A stretch of 64,000 nucleotides of DNA from positions 49,825 to 113,824 of the forward strand of contig JBAXTZ010000003.1 of the NCBI GenBank assembly GCA_037129925.1. The letters are read 5' to 3'. A program made the position numbers and the translations under genes. The notes beneath the pieces were generated by a model that saw nothing but the letters and a program-made list of their open reading frames with translations, did no database searches and was not told the DNA's origin. Source of the stretch: JBAXTZ01 sp037129925. Lineage in GTDB: Bacteria; Bacillota; Negativicutes; JBAXTZ01. How positions within the stretch are numbered: position 1 is the first letter of the stretch; the number at the start of each line of letters is the position of its first letter. Positions 43,563 through 52,328 of this stretch are shown here, piece after piece.

Positions 43563-44966
43563 CTAGTGCACTGCTAATGCAAATACCCACAGCGGGACGG
43601 TCAATATATCATTTTCCAACGCCAGAATATTTTTGCTGACGATAATACCTTGATTGCATTCGAATTTTGCGGTGAAGGTCTTGATACCGGCAGAACTTTT
43701 TTTGTCAATACTGTTTCGGTATTTCACCTCAATCGGAATAATGTTGTTGGCAAATTTTAAAATCGCATCCACTTCGATTTTGTTGTCACGCCAATAATAT
43801 ACCGAACCGATATTAACACGGGCAAATTTGCATAGATCTTGAACAACGCAGCTTTCAGCCAAAGCTCCTTCAGTAGTAGCATCGATTTCGGATTGGGACA
43901 ACAGTGAATTTCTAATGCCGTTGTCCAGTACAAAAAGTTTCTTGTTTTTTCGCAGTGTTTTTCCAAAGTTTCCTGAATAATTCTCCAAGGCTGTTAACAA
44001 GAATGCTTTGTCAAGATAATCAACATAACTTGACGCCGTCGCCGCTTCTACGCCAATTGTTTGCGCTAAACTAGCGAAAGAAAATGCCTGTCCTTGATTG
44101 TCTGCGACAAAACCCAACAACCGCTCTAGAATTTCCGGATTCTTAACGCCAAAAACGCTTACAACATCGCGATATAGCCCTTGCATGATAGTGTCCTCGC
44201 GCAGTTGCTTTTGCCATACAAGCAAATTGTCATGACAAAAATATTCCGGATAGCCACCGCCGATAAAATACTCTTTCAATAGGCGCTGATAACTGTTATC
44301 TATAACGACAGCGTAATAATCTTTGCGTATTTCTTCATAGAACTCCACCGGGTTAGTGATTACGGAGTGTTTGGTTTCGTTGAATAATATCGCTGTACTT
44401 TGACCGCGCAAACTATTGTTGAATTGCAAAAATTGCGAAAAGCTAAGCGGCAAGACATGCAGATATTCAATCCGCCCGAGCAGGGATTCACGGGCATTAT
44501 CAAATAAATGCGCCGACGACGAACCGCTGACGATAAATTTGATATTGTATAGTTTGTCATAGTAGTTTTTTAAAATAATCTGCCAATCAGCGCAAAAGTG
44601 GATTTCGTCAATAAATATATAGATACGCTCCGATAAAGCTTCCACGGATTCGCCGACGGTTTCGCGCAGATATTCTTCAATTATCGTAAAGATGTCGGCT
44701 TTATCCACAAACAGCCGCTGTTCATCGCCGCCAAACAATAAAATTCGTTTACAATCAACACCGGACTTCAGCAAATGATCGATACTCTGCATTATTAAGG
44801 TGGATTTACCGGTGCGGCGCGGGCCGATTATTGCCAAAATTCTTCGCTTTTGTAATGCGCTGAGCACTTCTGTTAATTCCGAACGAACGCTTGCCGGCAA
44901 GTATATTTGATTTACAGCGCCGGTGCGCCACCAATGATTTATTCTTTGAAGAATTGTTTGCAGCAT
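43563..44966 (-). CDS. AAA ATPase with DUF4143 domain
   Basis: A 467-residue ATPase of the COG1373 group. The Walker A is GPRRTGKSTLI near residue 47, Walker B is YIFIDEIHF, and a sensor region follows (FIVSGSSSAHLF). The C-terminal DUF4143 part (from about residue 210) contains LKEYFIGGGYPEY and the conserved KLFVLDNGIRNSL, and ends with a nuclease-like EVDAILKF-x-IPIEVKY stretch. Such genes are common, often mobile, and their role is not known. ATG 44966 with GAGGT is preferred over the frame's earlier start (45041). Confidence 0.88.
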   Translation of the reverse strand: MLQTILQRINHWWRTGAVNQIYLPASVRSELTEVLSALQKRRILAIIGPRRTGKSTLIMQSIDHLLKSGVDCKRILLFGGDEQRLFVDKADIFTIIEEYLRETVGESVEALSERIYIFIDEIHFCADWQIILKNYYDKLYNIKFIVSGSSSAHLFDNARESLLGRIEYLHVLPLSFSQFLQFNNSLRGQSTAILFNETKHSVITNPVEFYEEIRKDYYAVVIDNSYQRLLKEYFIGGGYPEYFCHDNLLVWQKQLREDTIMQGLYRDVVSVFGVKNPEILERLLGFVADNQGQAFSFASLAQTIGVEAATASSYVDYLDKAFLLTALENYSGNFGKTLRKNKKLFVLDNGIRNSLLSQSEIDATTEGALAESCVVQDLCKFARVNIGSVYYWRDNKIEVDAILKFANNIIPIEVKYRNSIDKKSSAGIKTFTAKFECNQGIIVSKNILALENDILTVPLWVFALAVH

Positions 44967-45041
44967 AATAAATACCTCAAAGCAATTATAGCAGATTATA
45001 AGCAGTGTGTTAATCAAATATAGTCGATTATGTGAAGTCAA

Positions 45042-45260
45042 CTAATCAAAAATGGTTTTTTGAGAAAAACGGCAAATTTCTGGCAATGCTCTTGTTTAAG
45101 GCATTTAATATTTACCGCTTTTACCAATGGCATCAAACCGTATTTGTTTTGTACAATACCGCAGTCATGGCATATAAAAAAACCGCAGTTTCCCACGGTT
45201 TTTAATAATCGCTGTGCTATATTAATTTTACGTTTATCGAAAATTCCGGCAGGCGGATAA
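45042..45260. other. non-coding gap with aspS terminator
   Basis: About 220 bases between the DUF4143 gene and aspS. The only clear element is the terminator at 45176-45203. Two open frames (45060-45260 plus, 45038-45328 minus) have no ribosome site and no recognisable domain. Confidence 0.6.
45176..45203 (-). terminator. intrinsic terminator after aspS
   Basis: On the minus strand AAAAACCG pairs with CGGTTTTT around a 10-base loop, followed by a T-run. It is about 60 bases past the aspS stop. Confidence 0.65.
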
Positions 45261-47054
45261 TTATTTACTTTCGACTTTAACGGTAGTCGATTTGATATAC
45301 AATTCCCGTAATTGCTTATCATCGACATCCGCCGGACAGTTCAGCATCAGGTCGGTAGCTGACTGGGTTTTCGGGAAGGCGATTACATCGCGGATGCTGC
45401 TACGTTTGGCCATCAGCATGATCATCCGGTCGATACCAAAGGCAATTCCGCCGTGCGGCGGGGCGCCGTATTCAAAGGCATCGAGCATATAGCCAAACTT
45501 TTCATAGGCTTGTTCGTCAGTCATGCCGACGGCGTTGAACACCTTGTTTTGGATGTCGCGGTTATAGATACGAATACTGCCGCCGCCCAGTTCGCAGCCG
45601 TTTAACACCAAATCATAGGCATTAGCCATGATCCGCGCCGGATCGCTGTCTAAATATTGCAAATCATTTTCTTTGGGGGAAGTAAACATATGATGCATCG
45701 CCGCATAACGCTTACTTTCGGAATCGTATTCAAACATCGGGAAATCCACGACCCACAAGAAATTAAAGACATTTTCATCAATAAGATTGCGGCGCTTCGC
45801 CATTTCAATGCGCAATGCTCCAAGAGCGGTGTTCACTACATCTAAGTCACCGGCAATTATCAACAGCGCGTCATTAGGCTCGGCTTGAGTCGTTTCGGTA
45901 ATCCTGGCAATAATTTCTTCACTGAAAAATTTGGTAATTGCCGAACGGATACCTCCCTCGGCGTAATTCATCCAGGTCATGCCCTTAGCGCCGTATTGAC
46001 GAATAAAATCGACCAAGCCATCCAGTTCACGGCGGGGGATGTCTGCATAGCCTTTAACGTTGATACACTTGACTACACCGCCACCGGCAATAACATCGTT
46101 GTAAACCTTAAAATCCGAACCGTTCACGCAATCGGAAATATCCACCAGCGGCATTCCAAAGCGCAAATCCGGTTTATCCGAACCGTATTTATTCATTGCT
46201 TCAAAATACGGCATCCGGCGGAACGGACGCGGCACGTCAACATTCATCGCATCTTTGAACACATACGCCGTCAGCTCTTCCATCATTTCCAAAATCTGCT
46301 CTTGATCAATAAACGACATCTCAATATCTAACTGGGTGAATTCCGGTTGGCGGTCAGCCCGCAAATCTTCATCGCGGAAACAACGGGCGATTTGATAATA
46401 GCGTTCCATACCGGCGACCATAAATAACTGTTTGAATATTTGCGGCGATTGCGGCAACGCAAAGAATTTCCCTGGTTGTACGCGGCTGGGAACCAGGTAA
46501 TCACGCGCGCCCTCGGGGGTGCTTTTACAAAGAATGGGCGTTTCTAATTCAAAAAAGCCTTGTTGATCGAGAAATTTACGCATCGCCATCGTAACTTTAT
46601 GACGCAAGCGGAAACAGGCCTGCATTTCCGGACGGCGTAAATCCAAGTAGCGATATTTCAGGCGCAACTGCTCATCGCAGTCAATATTATCCTGGATGTA
46701 AAACGGCGGATTTTTGGCAGCATTTAATATCCGCAGTTCTAAGCCTTCCACTTCAATTTCACCAGATGCAATATTGGGATTTACCGCGTCAATACTACGC
46801 ATCCGCACGACGCCGCGCACGCACAACACGTACTCGTTTCGAATAGATTCAGCTTTTTTAAATGCCGTTTCATCAATATCCGGTGAAAATACTATTTGGG
46901 CAATTCCCTCCCGGTCGCGGATGTCGACAAAAATCAACCCGCCATGATCGCGGCGCCGGCTGGCCCATCCGCACAGCACTACTTCAGTTCCGGCATCCGC
47001 GCTGGTTAACAATCCGCCGGCATGAGTGCGGCGCAATCCAATCATCGTTTCCAT
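45261..47054 (-). CDS. aspS: aspartyl-tRNA synthetase
   Basis: A 597-residue class II synthetase. N-terminal OB anticodon domain with CGWASRRRDHGGLIFVDIRDREG, then motif 2 region YYQIARCFRDEDLRADRQPEFTQLDIEMSF, a GAD insertion domain (about residues 290-420), and motif 3 GGIAFGIDRMIMLM. The bacterial-type length and the GAD insert are normal. It directly follows hisS, sharing one base. Confidence 0.98.
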   Translation of the reverse strand: METMIGLRRTHAGGLLTSADAGTEVVLCGWASRRRDHGGLIFVDIRDREGIAQIVFSPDIDETAFKKAESIRNEYVLCVRGVVRMRSIDAVNPNIASGEIEVEGLELRILNAAKNPPFYIQDNIDCDEQLRLKYRYLDLRRPEMQACFRLRHKVTMAMRKFLDQQGFFELETPILCKSTPEGARDYLVPSRVQPGKFFALPQSPQIFKQLFMVAGMERYYQIARCFRDEDLRADRQPEFTQLDIEMSFIDQEQILEMMEELTAYVFKDAMNVDVPRPFRRMPYFEAMNKYGSDKPDLRFGMPLVDISDCVNGSDFKVYNDVIAGGGVVKCINVKGYADIPRRELDGLVDFIRQYGAKGMTWMNYAEGGIRSAITKFFSEEIIARITETTQAEPNDALLIIAGDLDVVNTALGALRIEMAKRRNLIDENVFNFLWVVDFPMFEYDSESKRYAAMHHMFTSPKENDLQYLDSDPARIMANAYDLVLNGCELGGGSIRIYNRDIQNKVFNAVGMTDEQAYEKFGYMLDAFEYGAPPHGGIAFGIDRMIMLMAKRSSIRDVIAFPKTQSATDLMLNCPADVDDKQLRELYIKSTTVKVESK

Positions 47055-48316
47055 TATTCACCCTCCAAAATTTCTACAGCCTTAAGATATGACATAACCA
47101 TCTGGCTGCTATCGGTCATATTTTTTATCGTCACCGTCTTGTCCAGCAGTTCTTGGTCACCGATGACTGCTACATAGCGGACGTTCAACTTGCCGGCATA
47201 TTTGAACTGAGCCTTGACACTGCGTCCCATATAATCCATTTCGCAAACAACGCCGCGTTGCCGCAAATCGTTTACCAACTTTGCTGCCGGGGCTCGCGCC
47301 GCCGTTCCAAGCGCCGCCACAAAAACTTTTACATTTCTTTCTTCTAACTGCTCAGCCAGCAATCCTAGTTTTTGCAAAATGATTATGACCCGCTCCAGTC
47401 CAAAAGCTACACCGACTGCCGGCGTTGGCATCCCCTCAAATTCCTCGACTAAGTTATCGTAACGCCCGCCGCCGCAGACACTGCTCTGCGCTCCAAGTTC
47501 ATTACATTTTATTTCAAATACTGTTTTGGTATAGTAATCCAATCCGCGAACCAAGCGCGGGTTGACGACAATATTTAAGTTTAGATCCGCAAGAATTTCT
47601 TGCACTGCAGCAAAATGCGTAGCGCACTCAGCGCACAGACAAGCGCTGTTTTGCGGCGCGTCCGTAGCGATGACCGCACATTTTTCATTTTTGCAATCCA
47701 GTATTCTCAGCGGGTTTGTTTCAAACCGCGATTGACAATCACCGCACATTTCCATTAGTCGCGGTTTGAAATATTCTTGCAACTTAGTGCGAAAATCCGG
47801 ACGGCAGGCCCGGCAACCAATTGAATTTATTTCCACCGTCAATTCAGTCAATCCGATTTTCCTTAAAAACTCGCATGCCAATGCGATAATTTCAACATCC
47901 AGCGCCGGATCACTCGAACCAAATGCTTCCACGCCAAATTGATTAAACTGCCGCTGCCTGCCGGCTTGCGGACGCTCATAACGAAACAACGGTCCGTAAT
48001 AAAACAGTTTGACCGGCTGTTGCCAACCGTACATTTTATGTTCCAAATATGCCCGTACCACACCGGCTGTGAATTCCGGGCGGAGGGTTAGCAATCGTTC
48101 ACCACGGTCCTTGAACGTATACATTTCCTTTTGTACGATGTCGGTTGCATCGCCAATTCCCCGGGCAAACAATTCGCTTTGTTCAAAAATCGGTAATCGT
48201 ATTTCGCCATAGCCGAACAATTCACAGATTTCGCGAACAACACTTTCTACATACTGCCATTGGGCAGTTTCAGCCGGCAAAATATCCTTTGTGCCGCGCG
48301 GTGCGAGAATTTGCAT
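47054..48316 (-). CDS. hisS: histidyl-tRNA synthetase
   Basis: A 420-residue class II synthetase. It opens APRGTKDILPAETAQWQYVE, has motif 2 FYYGPLFRYERPQAGRQRQFNQFGVE, the two His-A/B loops (LVRGLDYYTKTVFEI and the CGGGRYDNLVEEF stretch) and a C-terminal anticodon domain. ATG 48316 with AGGGAATA before it is the expected start; the frame's upstream extension to 48355 overlaps hemZ. Coupled with aspS, as in many Firmicutes. Confidence 0.98.
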   Translation of the reverse strand: MQILAPRGTKDILPAETAQWQYVESVVREICELFGYGEIRLPIFEQSELFARGIGDATDIVQKEMYTFKDRGERLLTLRPEFTAGVVRAYLEHKMYGWQQPVKLFYYGPLFRYERPQAGRQRQFNQFGVEAFGSSDPALDVEIIALACEFLRKIGLTELTVEINSIGCRACRPDFRTKLQEYFKPRLMEMCGDCQSRFETNPLRILDCKNEKCAVIATDAPQNSACLCAECATHFAAVQEILADLNLNIVVNPRLVRGLDYYTKTVFEIKCNELGAQSSVCGGGRYDNLVEEFEGMPTPAVGVAFGLERVIIILQKLGLLAEQLEERNVKVFVAALGTAARAPAAKLVNDLRQRGVVCEMDYMGRSVKAQFKYAGKLNVRYVAVIGDQELLDKTVTIKNMTDSSQMVMSYLKAVEILEGE

Positions 48317-48341
48317 ATTTATTCCCTGCTTCCATTTAATT

Positions 48342-49769
48342 TCACATTTGCTCAAACAAACGCTGTTTTTTTAGATTATATTCATTAACATGCGCAATAT
48401 AAACTTGATAATCCTTGGGATTATATACACTTTTCAAGTCTTTGTCAAAAACCGCTTTTGTAGCCGCACCCGGTCCGATTCCAAAAACTGCATGTTGTTC
48501 TTCAATAATCATGATATTGTACAAACATTGACAATCACTTAAACAATAGCCAACGTTCTCGCCAATACTGTTTTTTTGGCGATATAGATAATACGGAGAA
48601 TAGTCGTGCTTTTTACACATTGAATATGCATAGCGCAACATCTGTTCTACTGGCTTCCGTTCCGTCAATGTTCCGGCGGTTGATAACGCCGATCCACGCT
48701 TCAGCGCCAGCGAATGTACCGTAATGTTTTCCGGCTGCAAGGCGATAACATTGTCGAGCGTATCAGCAAATTCAGCAACCGTCTCCCCGCTTAAACCGGC
48801 AATAGTATCCATGTTTATCGCACCACGAAAATTTTCCCGGGTTAACTTAAAAGCATCATACACGCTTTTAGCGCTGTGAGTGCGACCAATGCGCGCCAAT
48901 GTTTGATCATTAAGCGACTGCGGATTTATGCAAATCCGCGATACTGTAGCTGCGTTTAGCGCGGCCAAAACAGCGCTGGTTATTAATTCCGGCCGCCCGC
49001 ACTCAACTGTAAACTCCGCGACGTCGGGAAACCATTCGCGCACGCTCTGCAATAATGCTGCAAAATATCGCACCGGCAAACTTACCGGAGTACCACCGCC
49101 TATATACAACGAAACTATTTTTTTTCCGACTTGCCGCACAATTTTTGCAACCGTCTCCAGTTCACTATACACCGCCTGTACATATTCCTGGATAACATTA
49201 TTATCCGGAACTGGAAACGATGTAAACGAGCAATAAGAACAACGGGTAGGACAAAAAGGCACGCCGATGTACACAACCGCGGCATTTCTGTCCAGTTGTA
49301 ATTGGCGCAAGTAAGCGGATTCATTTTGCGTGACTTCCAGCAGTAACTCTAGCGACTGTTCATTAAGCAGGCAATCTTGAGCCAATATCCTTGCCGCTCC
49401 GGTAATACCGTGTTGCTTGATCAGCGCTGCCGCGAGCTTGGTTGGACGGACACCGCGCAGTATTCCCCATTTGTCTAAACTGGTAATATAATTATTCATC
49501 AACAGCTTTACAGCTGATTTTACAGTTTTTCTGCGCAACTCGGCCGTATAGTCGATTTTTTCAGTATGCTTGAAAACCTTTCCGCTTTGATTGGTTATGG
49601 TCGTGTGCAACCAGCCATTTTCCAAACTACAACTTAAAATGAACTGCGCCGAGCTTCTTTCGTACACTCGCGCTATTTGCAATACTGCCAAGGCATCGCA
49701 AAGCGCGAAGCTCATAAATTCGTCTGACGCGACATAACAACTACTGTCGGCAATCACGACAATATCCAT
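48342..49769 (-). CDS. hemZ: coproporphyrinogen III dehydrogenase-like radical SAM protein HemZ
   Basis: A radical-SAM protein with the 4Fe-4S triad in GVPFCPTRCSYCSF (near residue 170), the YIGGGTPVSLP motif and a HemN-type C-terminal part. HemZ is placed by its position and the long N-terminal region (about 150 residues) ahead of the radical-SAM domain, as in Bacillus HemZ. It may act in anaerobic haem synthesis, though activity is not shown for most members. The start is uncertain: the frame is open to 49823, inside fur. ATG 49769 (475 residues) is a fair choice but has no good ribosome site. Confidence 0.87.
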   Translation of the reverse strand: MDIVVIADSSCYVASDEFMSFALCDALAVLQIARVYERSSAQFILSCSLENGWLHTTITNQSGKVFKHTEKIDYTAELRRKTVKSAVKLLMNNYITSLDKWGILRGVRPTKLAAALIKQHGITGAARILAQDCLLNEQSLELLLEVTQNESAYLRQLQLDRNAAVVYIGVPFCPTRCSYCSFTSFPVPDNNVIQEYVQAVYSELETVAKIVRQVGKKIVSLYIGGGTPVSLPVRYFAALLQSVREWFPDVAEFTVECGRPELITSAVLAALNAATVSRICINPQSLNDQTLARIGRTHSAKSVYDAFKLTRENFRGAINMDTIAGLSGETVAEFADTLDNVIALQPENITVHSLALKRGSALSTAGTLTERKPVEQMLRYAYSMCKKHDYSPYYLYRQKNSIGENVGYCLSDCQCLYNIMIIEEQHAVFGIGPGAATKAVFDKDLKSVYNPKDYQVYIAHVNEYNLKKQRLFEQM

Positions 49770-50175
49770 ACATTTTAACTTGCTGGTCGATGATATTATA
49801 GCCAGTGTCGAGTTCGATAGCATTCAGCGCCCGTTGAATGGCTAAACTGTCAACAACGTTGATTTTACCGCAGCTGATACAAATCAAATGGTGCTGTCGC
49901 ACGGCCCGTTTATACGGCTTAATTTCATAGCGGCTGCGACCGTCACCAAGATCGAGTTTTTTTAACAACTCCAGCTCAGCTAACAATTCAAGGGTGCGGT
50001 AAACTGTCGCCAACCCAATTCCGCTCGACCGCTCCCGCAATATTCCATAAACATCCTCGGCCGATAAGTGCCGCTCGCTATAATCAACAAATATTCCTAA
50101 AACCGTCTTTCTTTGCACAGTGAATTTATATTGTTTTTCACGCAGCAATTCTTCAAAATATGTTATATCAATCAT
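49741..50175 (-). CDS. Fur-family metal- or peroxide-responsive repressor
   Basis: A 144-residue winged-helix protein. The DNA-binding domain has FTVQRKTVLGIFVDYSERHLSAEDVYGIL and GLATVYRTLELLAEL, and the C-terminal metal domain has the HHLICISCGKINVV pair and a last CRDCRQ pair, which hold the structural zinc. The HHHDH regulatory motif is reduced to RQHHLIC, so Fur, PerR and Zur cannot be told apart. It overlaps hemZ, which fits control of haem or iron genes. Confidence 0.9.
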   Translation of the reverse strand: MIDITYFEELLREKQYKFTVQRKTVLGIFVDYSERHLSAEDVYGILRERSSGIGLATVYRTLELLAELELLKKLDLGDGRSRYEIKPYKRAVRQHHLICISCGKINVVDSLAIQRALNAIELDTGYNIIDQQVKMYGYCRDCRQ

Positions 50176-51218
50176 ATTTGTTCCTCATCATAAAACCAAA
50201 TGGCTCTTAACACCACTCTTAGTATCGCCGTTACCGGAACTGCCGCCATCATGCCGATAATTCCGTACAACTCGCCGCCAATCAATAACGCGACCATTAA
50301 AATACCCGGATGAATATCGACAGTTTTTCCCATGACATTCGGCACAACAATATTAGCTTCAATCATATGAATTATAATGTAAAAAACCAGTACTTTTAAT
50401 GCCATAACCGGAGAAATCAAATAGCCGAGCGCCAATGCCGGAATCGCCGCGCAGATTGGCCCGATATAAGGAATTGTTTCCAGCATCGTCGCAATCAACC
50501 CGAAAATTAACGGATACTGCAAGCCGATGCTCCAAGTGCCAACAGTTACCAGAAATCCGATGATCAAACTGATAAATATTTGCCCTTTGATGTAGTCGGT
50601 CATAACCGCGCCGAGTTCGGTCATAACCTGCGCAGTTTTCGCGCGGGCAGCACGCGGAAATAATTTTACAAAAAAATCAACGGTATTATCGCCATCCTTC
50701 AAAAAATAGTAGGTTAAGAATGGCACCAAAATCAAAGTAACAGCGCTTGAAGTGAGCGACAGCAAAAACTTCACTGCGCTACCGGCAATATTGACCGCGA
50801 CATTTGCAACATCACTTAATGAAGCCAGCGCCTTTTCCCGAATAAAATCCGGTATCGCGATGTTTTGATATTCCGAATATAAGCCGTTAAATAAATTCTC
50901 GGTTTTAATAACATACTGCGGCAACTCGGTGATCAAGCCGCTTAACTGCAATGACAATGGTGCAATAATGTAGGCAGCTAAGGCTGCTAATACACCGCAC
51001 ACCACAACAAACGTTAATATTATCGCTAACGTTGTCGGCATTTTTTTCTTTTTTGTCAACCGCATCCGCTCGAAAATTTTGACAATCGGCAACATTCCAA
51101 AAGTCAACACCAACGAAATCGCCAACGGCAACCAAATTGAAGATACCGCATGAATAAGCGCCAAAAACGCGACCACTATTAGCAATTTTAGCCCGATAAA
51201 TATCTGCGCTGTTTTCAT
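50172..51218 (-). CDS. AI-2E/PerM-family membrane transporter
   Basis: A 348-residue membrane protein with about seven to eight helices. Family marks are the AISLVLTFGMLPIVKIFER opening, FLTYYFLKDGD in the middle, YIKGQIFISLIIGFLVTVGTWSIGLQYPLIFGLIATMLETIPYIGPICAAIPA and a C-terminal PVTAILRVVLRAI. Members may export autoinducer-2 or act as sodium/proton antiporters; the substrate here is unknown. ATG 51218 with GAGGTG before it is preferred to the frame's start (51299), which would run into the next gene. Confidence 0.9.
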   Translation of the reverse strand: MKTAQIFIGLKLLIVVAFLALIHAVSSIWLPLAISLVLTFGMLPIVKIFERMRLTKKKKMPTTLAIILTFVVVCGVLAALAAYIIAPLSLQLSGLITELPQYVIKTENLFNGLYSEYQNIAIPDFIREKALASLSDVANVAVNIAGSAVKFLLSLTSSAVTLILVPFLTYYFLKDGDNTVDFFVKLFPRAARAKTAQVMTELGAVMTDYIKGQIFISLIIGFLVTVGTWSIGLQYPLIFGLIATMLETIPYIGPICAAIPALALGYLISPVMALKVLVFYIIIHMIEANIVVPNVMGKTVDIHPGILMVALLIGGELYGIIGMMAAVPVTAILRVVLRAIWFYDEEQI

Positions 51219-51228
51219 TGGCACCTCA

Positions 51229-51852
51229 TTAGATAATGAACGGATTATGTTTTTTTTCGTACCCAATAGTAGTTTTACCCTCGTGTCCAGGGTAGACAAC
51301 CGTCTCTTCCGGCAAACAAAATAGTTTATTTTTGATACTATCCGTTAACATTTTTGCTGAGCCGCCAGGAAAATCCGTCCGTCCTACTGACTGCTTAAAT
51401 AGTGTATCGCCGCTCACCAACACCTTGTCCGCAAAAAAACAAATTCCGCCCGGCGTATGCCCCGGAGTATGAATCACTTTGAAAACATGCTTACCAAGCG
51501 TCAATTCATCATTATCACTCAGAAACCTATCAGCCGCCTGACAAATAAACCCTTCTCCCAGCATCACTGACAAATTCTTTTCCGCCGAAGTAAGCATCGC
51601 GGCATCGGCTTCGTGGATGTACACCGGAATTGAGTATTTTTTCGCGATAGCATCATTAGCGCCAATATGATCAAGATGACCATGGGTGATCAATATTGCG
51701 ACCGGTTTTACCCCGAGGTCGGCAATTTTCTTGATTATTTTACTGGAATCGCCACCCGGATCCACGATAAAAGCGGTTTTGGTTTCGTCACAAAATACAA
51801 TATGGCAATTGGTACCGATATACCCTACCTGAATAGTTTCTACCTTTAACAT
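51229..51852 (-). CDS. MBL-fold metallo-hydrolase (GloB-like)
   Basis: A 207-residue metallo-beta-lactamase-fold enzyme. Zinc ligands are in THGHLDHIGAND, HTPGHTPGGICF and SGDTLFKQSVGRTDF; the last His is in PGHEGKTT. The YcbL/glyoxalase-II-like group hydrolyses thioesters, but the true substrate is unknown. It lies next to the transporter gene and dtd. Confidence 0.9.
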   Translation of the reverse strand: MLKVETIQVGYIGTNCHIVFCDETKTAFIVDPGGDSSKIIKKIADLGVKPVAILITHGHLDHIGANDAIAKKYSIPVYIHEADAAMLTSAEKNLSVMLGEGFICQAADRFLSDNDELTLGKHVFKVIHTPGHTPGGICFFADKVLVSGDTLFKQSVGRTDFPGGSAKMLTDSIKNKLFCLPEETVVYPGHEGKTTIGYEKKHNPFII

Positions 51853-51878
51853 AACACCTCTTGCTTATTAGCGTTTGC

Positions 51879-52328
51879 TCAAAATATTTTCTGACTATCA
51901 AGAATAAATGTTACCGGTCCGTCATTTAACAAGGACACTTGCATGTCGGCTTGAAACTTACCGGTAGCAACATTAAGTCCGATTTTCTTGCAATGCGCGA
52001 CAAAATTTTCATATAGTTCTTCGGCAAGCTGCGGCGGAGCTGCCGGGTCAAAACCTGGCCGCCGCCCCTTACGACAATCACCGTACAAAGTAAACTGCGA
52101 AACGACCAATATTTCGCCGCCCACGTCCAACAGTGAACAATTCATTTTGCCATCAGAATCTGCAAATATTCGTAAATTGGCAATTTTTTCGGCGAGATAG
52201 CTGACATCTGCCAATGTATCGCCTTTTCCCACGCCAAGGAGCGCCAAAATACCCTGTCCGATTGCGCCTACCGACTGACCACCAACAACAACGTCAGCAT
52301 GTCGCACTCTCTGGATGACCGCACGCAT
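51879..52328 (-). CDS. dtd: D-aminoacyl-tRNA deacylase
   Basis: A 149-residue enzyme that strips D-amino acids from tRNA. Seen: MRAVIQRVRHADVVV, the SQFTLYGDCRKGRRPGFDPAAPP motif and the cross-subunit NDGPVTFILDS motif that forms the chiral-selecting pocket. Shares one base with the end of rel, as in many Firmicutes. Confidence 0.97.
   Translation of the reverse strand: MRAVIQRVRHADVVVGGQSVGAIGQGILALLGVGKGDTLADVSYLAEKIANLRIFADSDGKMNCSLLDVGGEILVVSQFTLYGDCRKGRRPGFDPAAPPQLAEELYENFVAHCKKIGLNVATGKFQADMQVSLLNDGPVTFILDSQKIF

Noticed and set aside
45038..45328. A 96-codon minus-strand frame and a 66-codon plus-strand frame in the gap before aspS.
   Set aside because: No ribosome site, no known domain, overlap with aspS and with a terminator; codon choice looks random.
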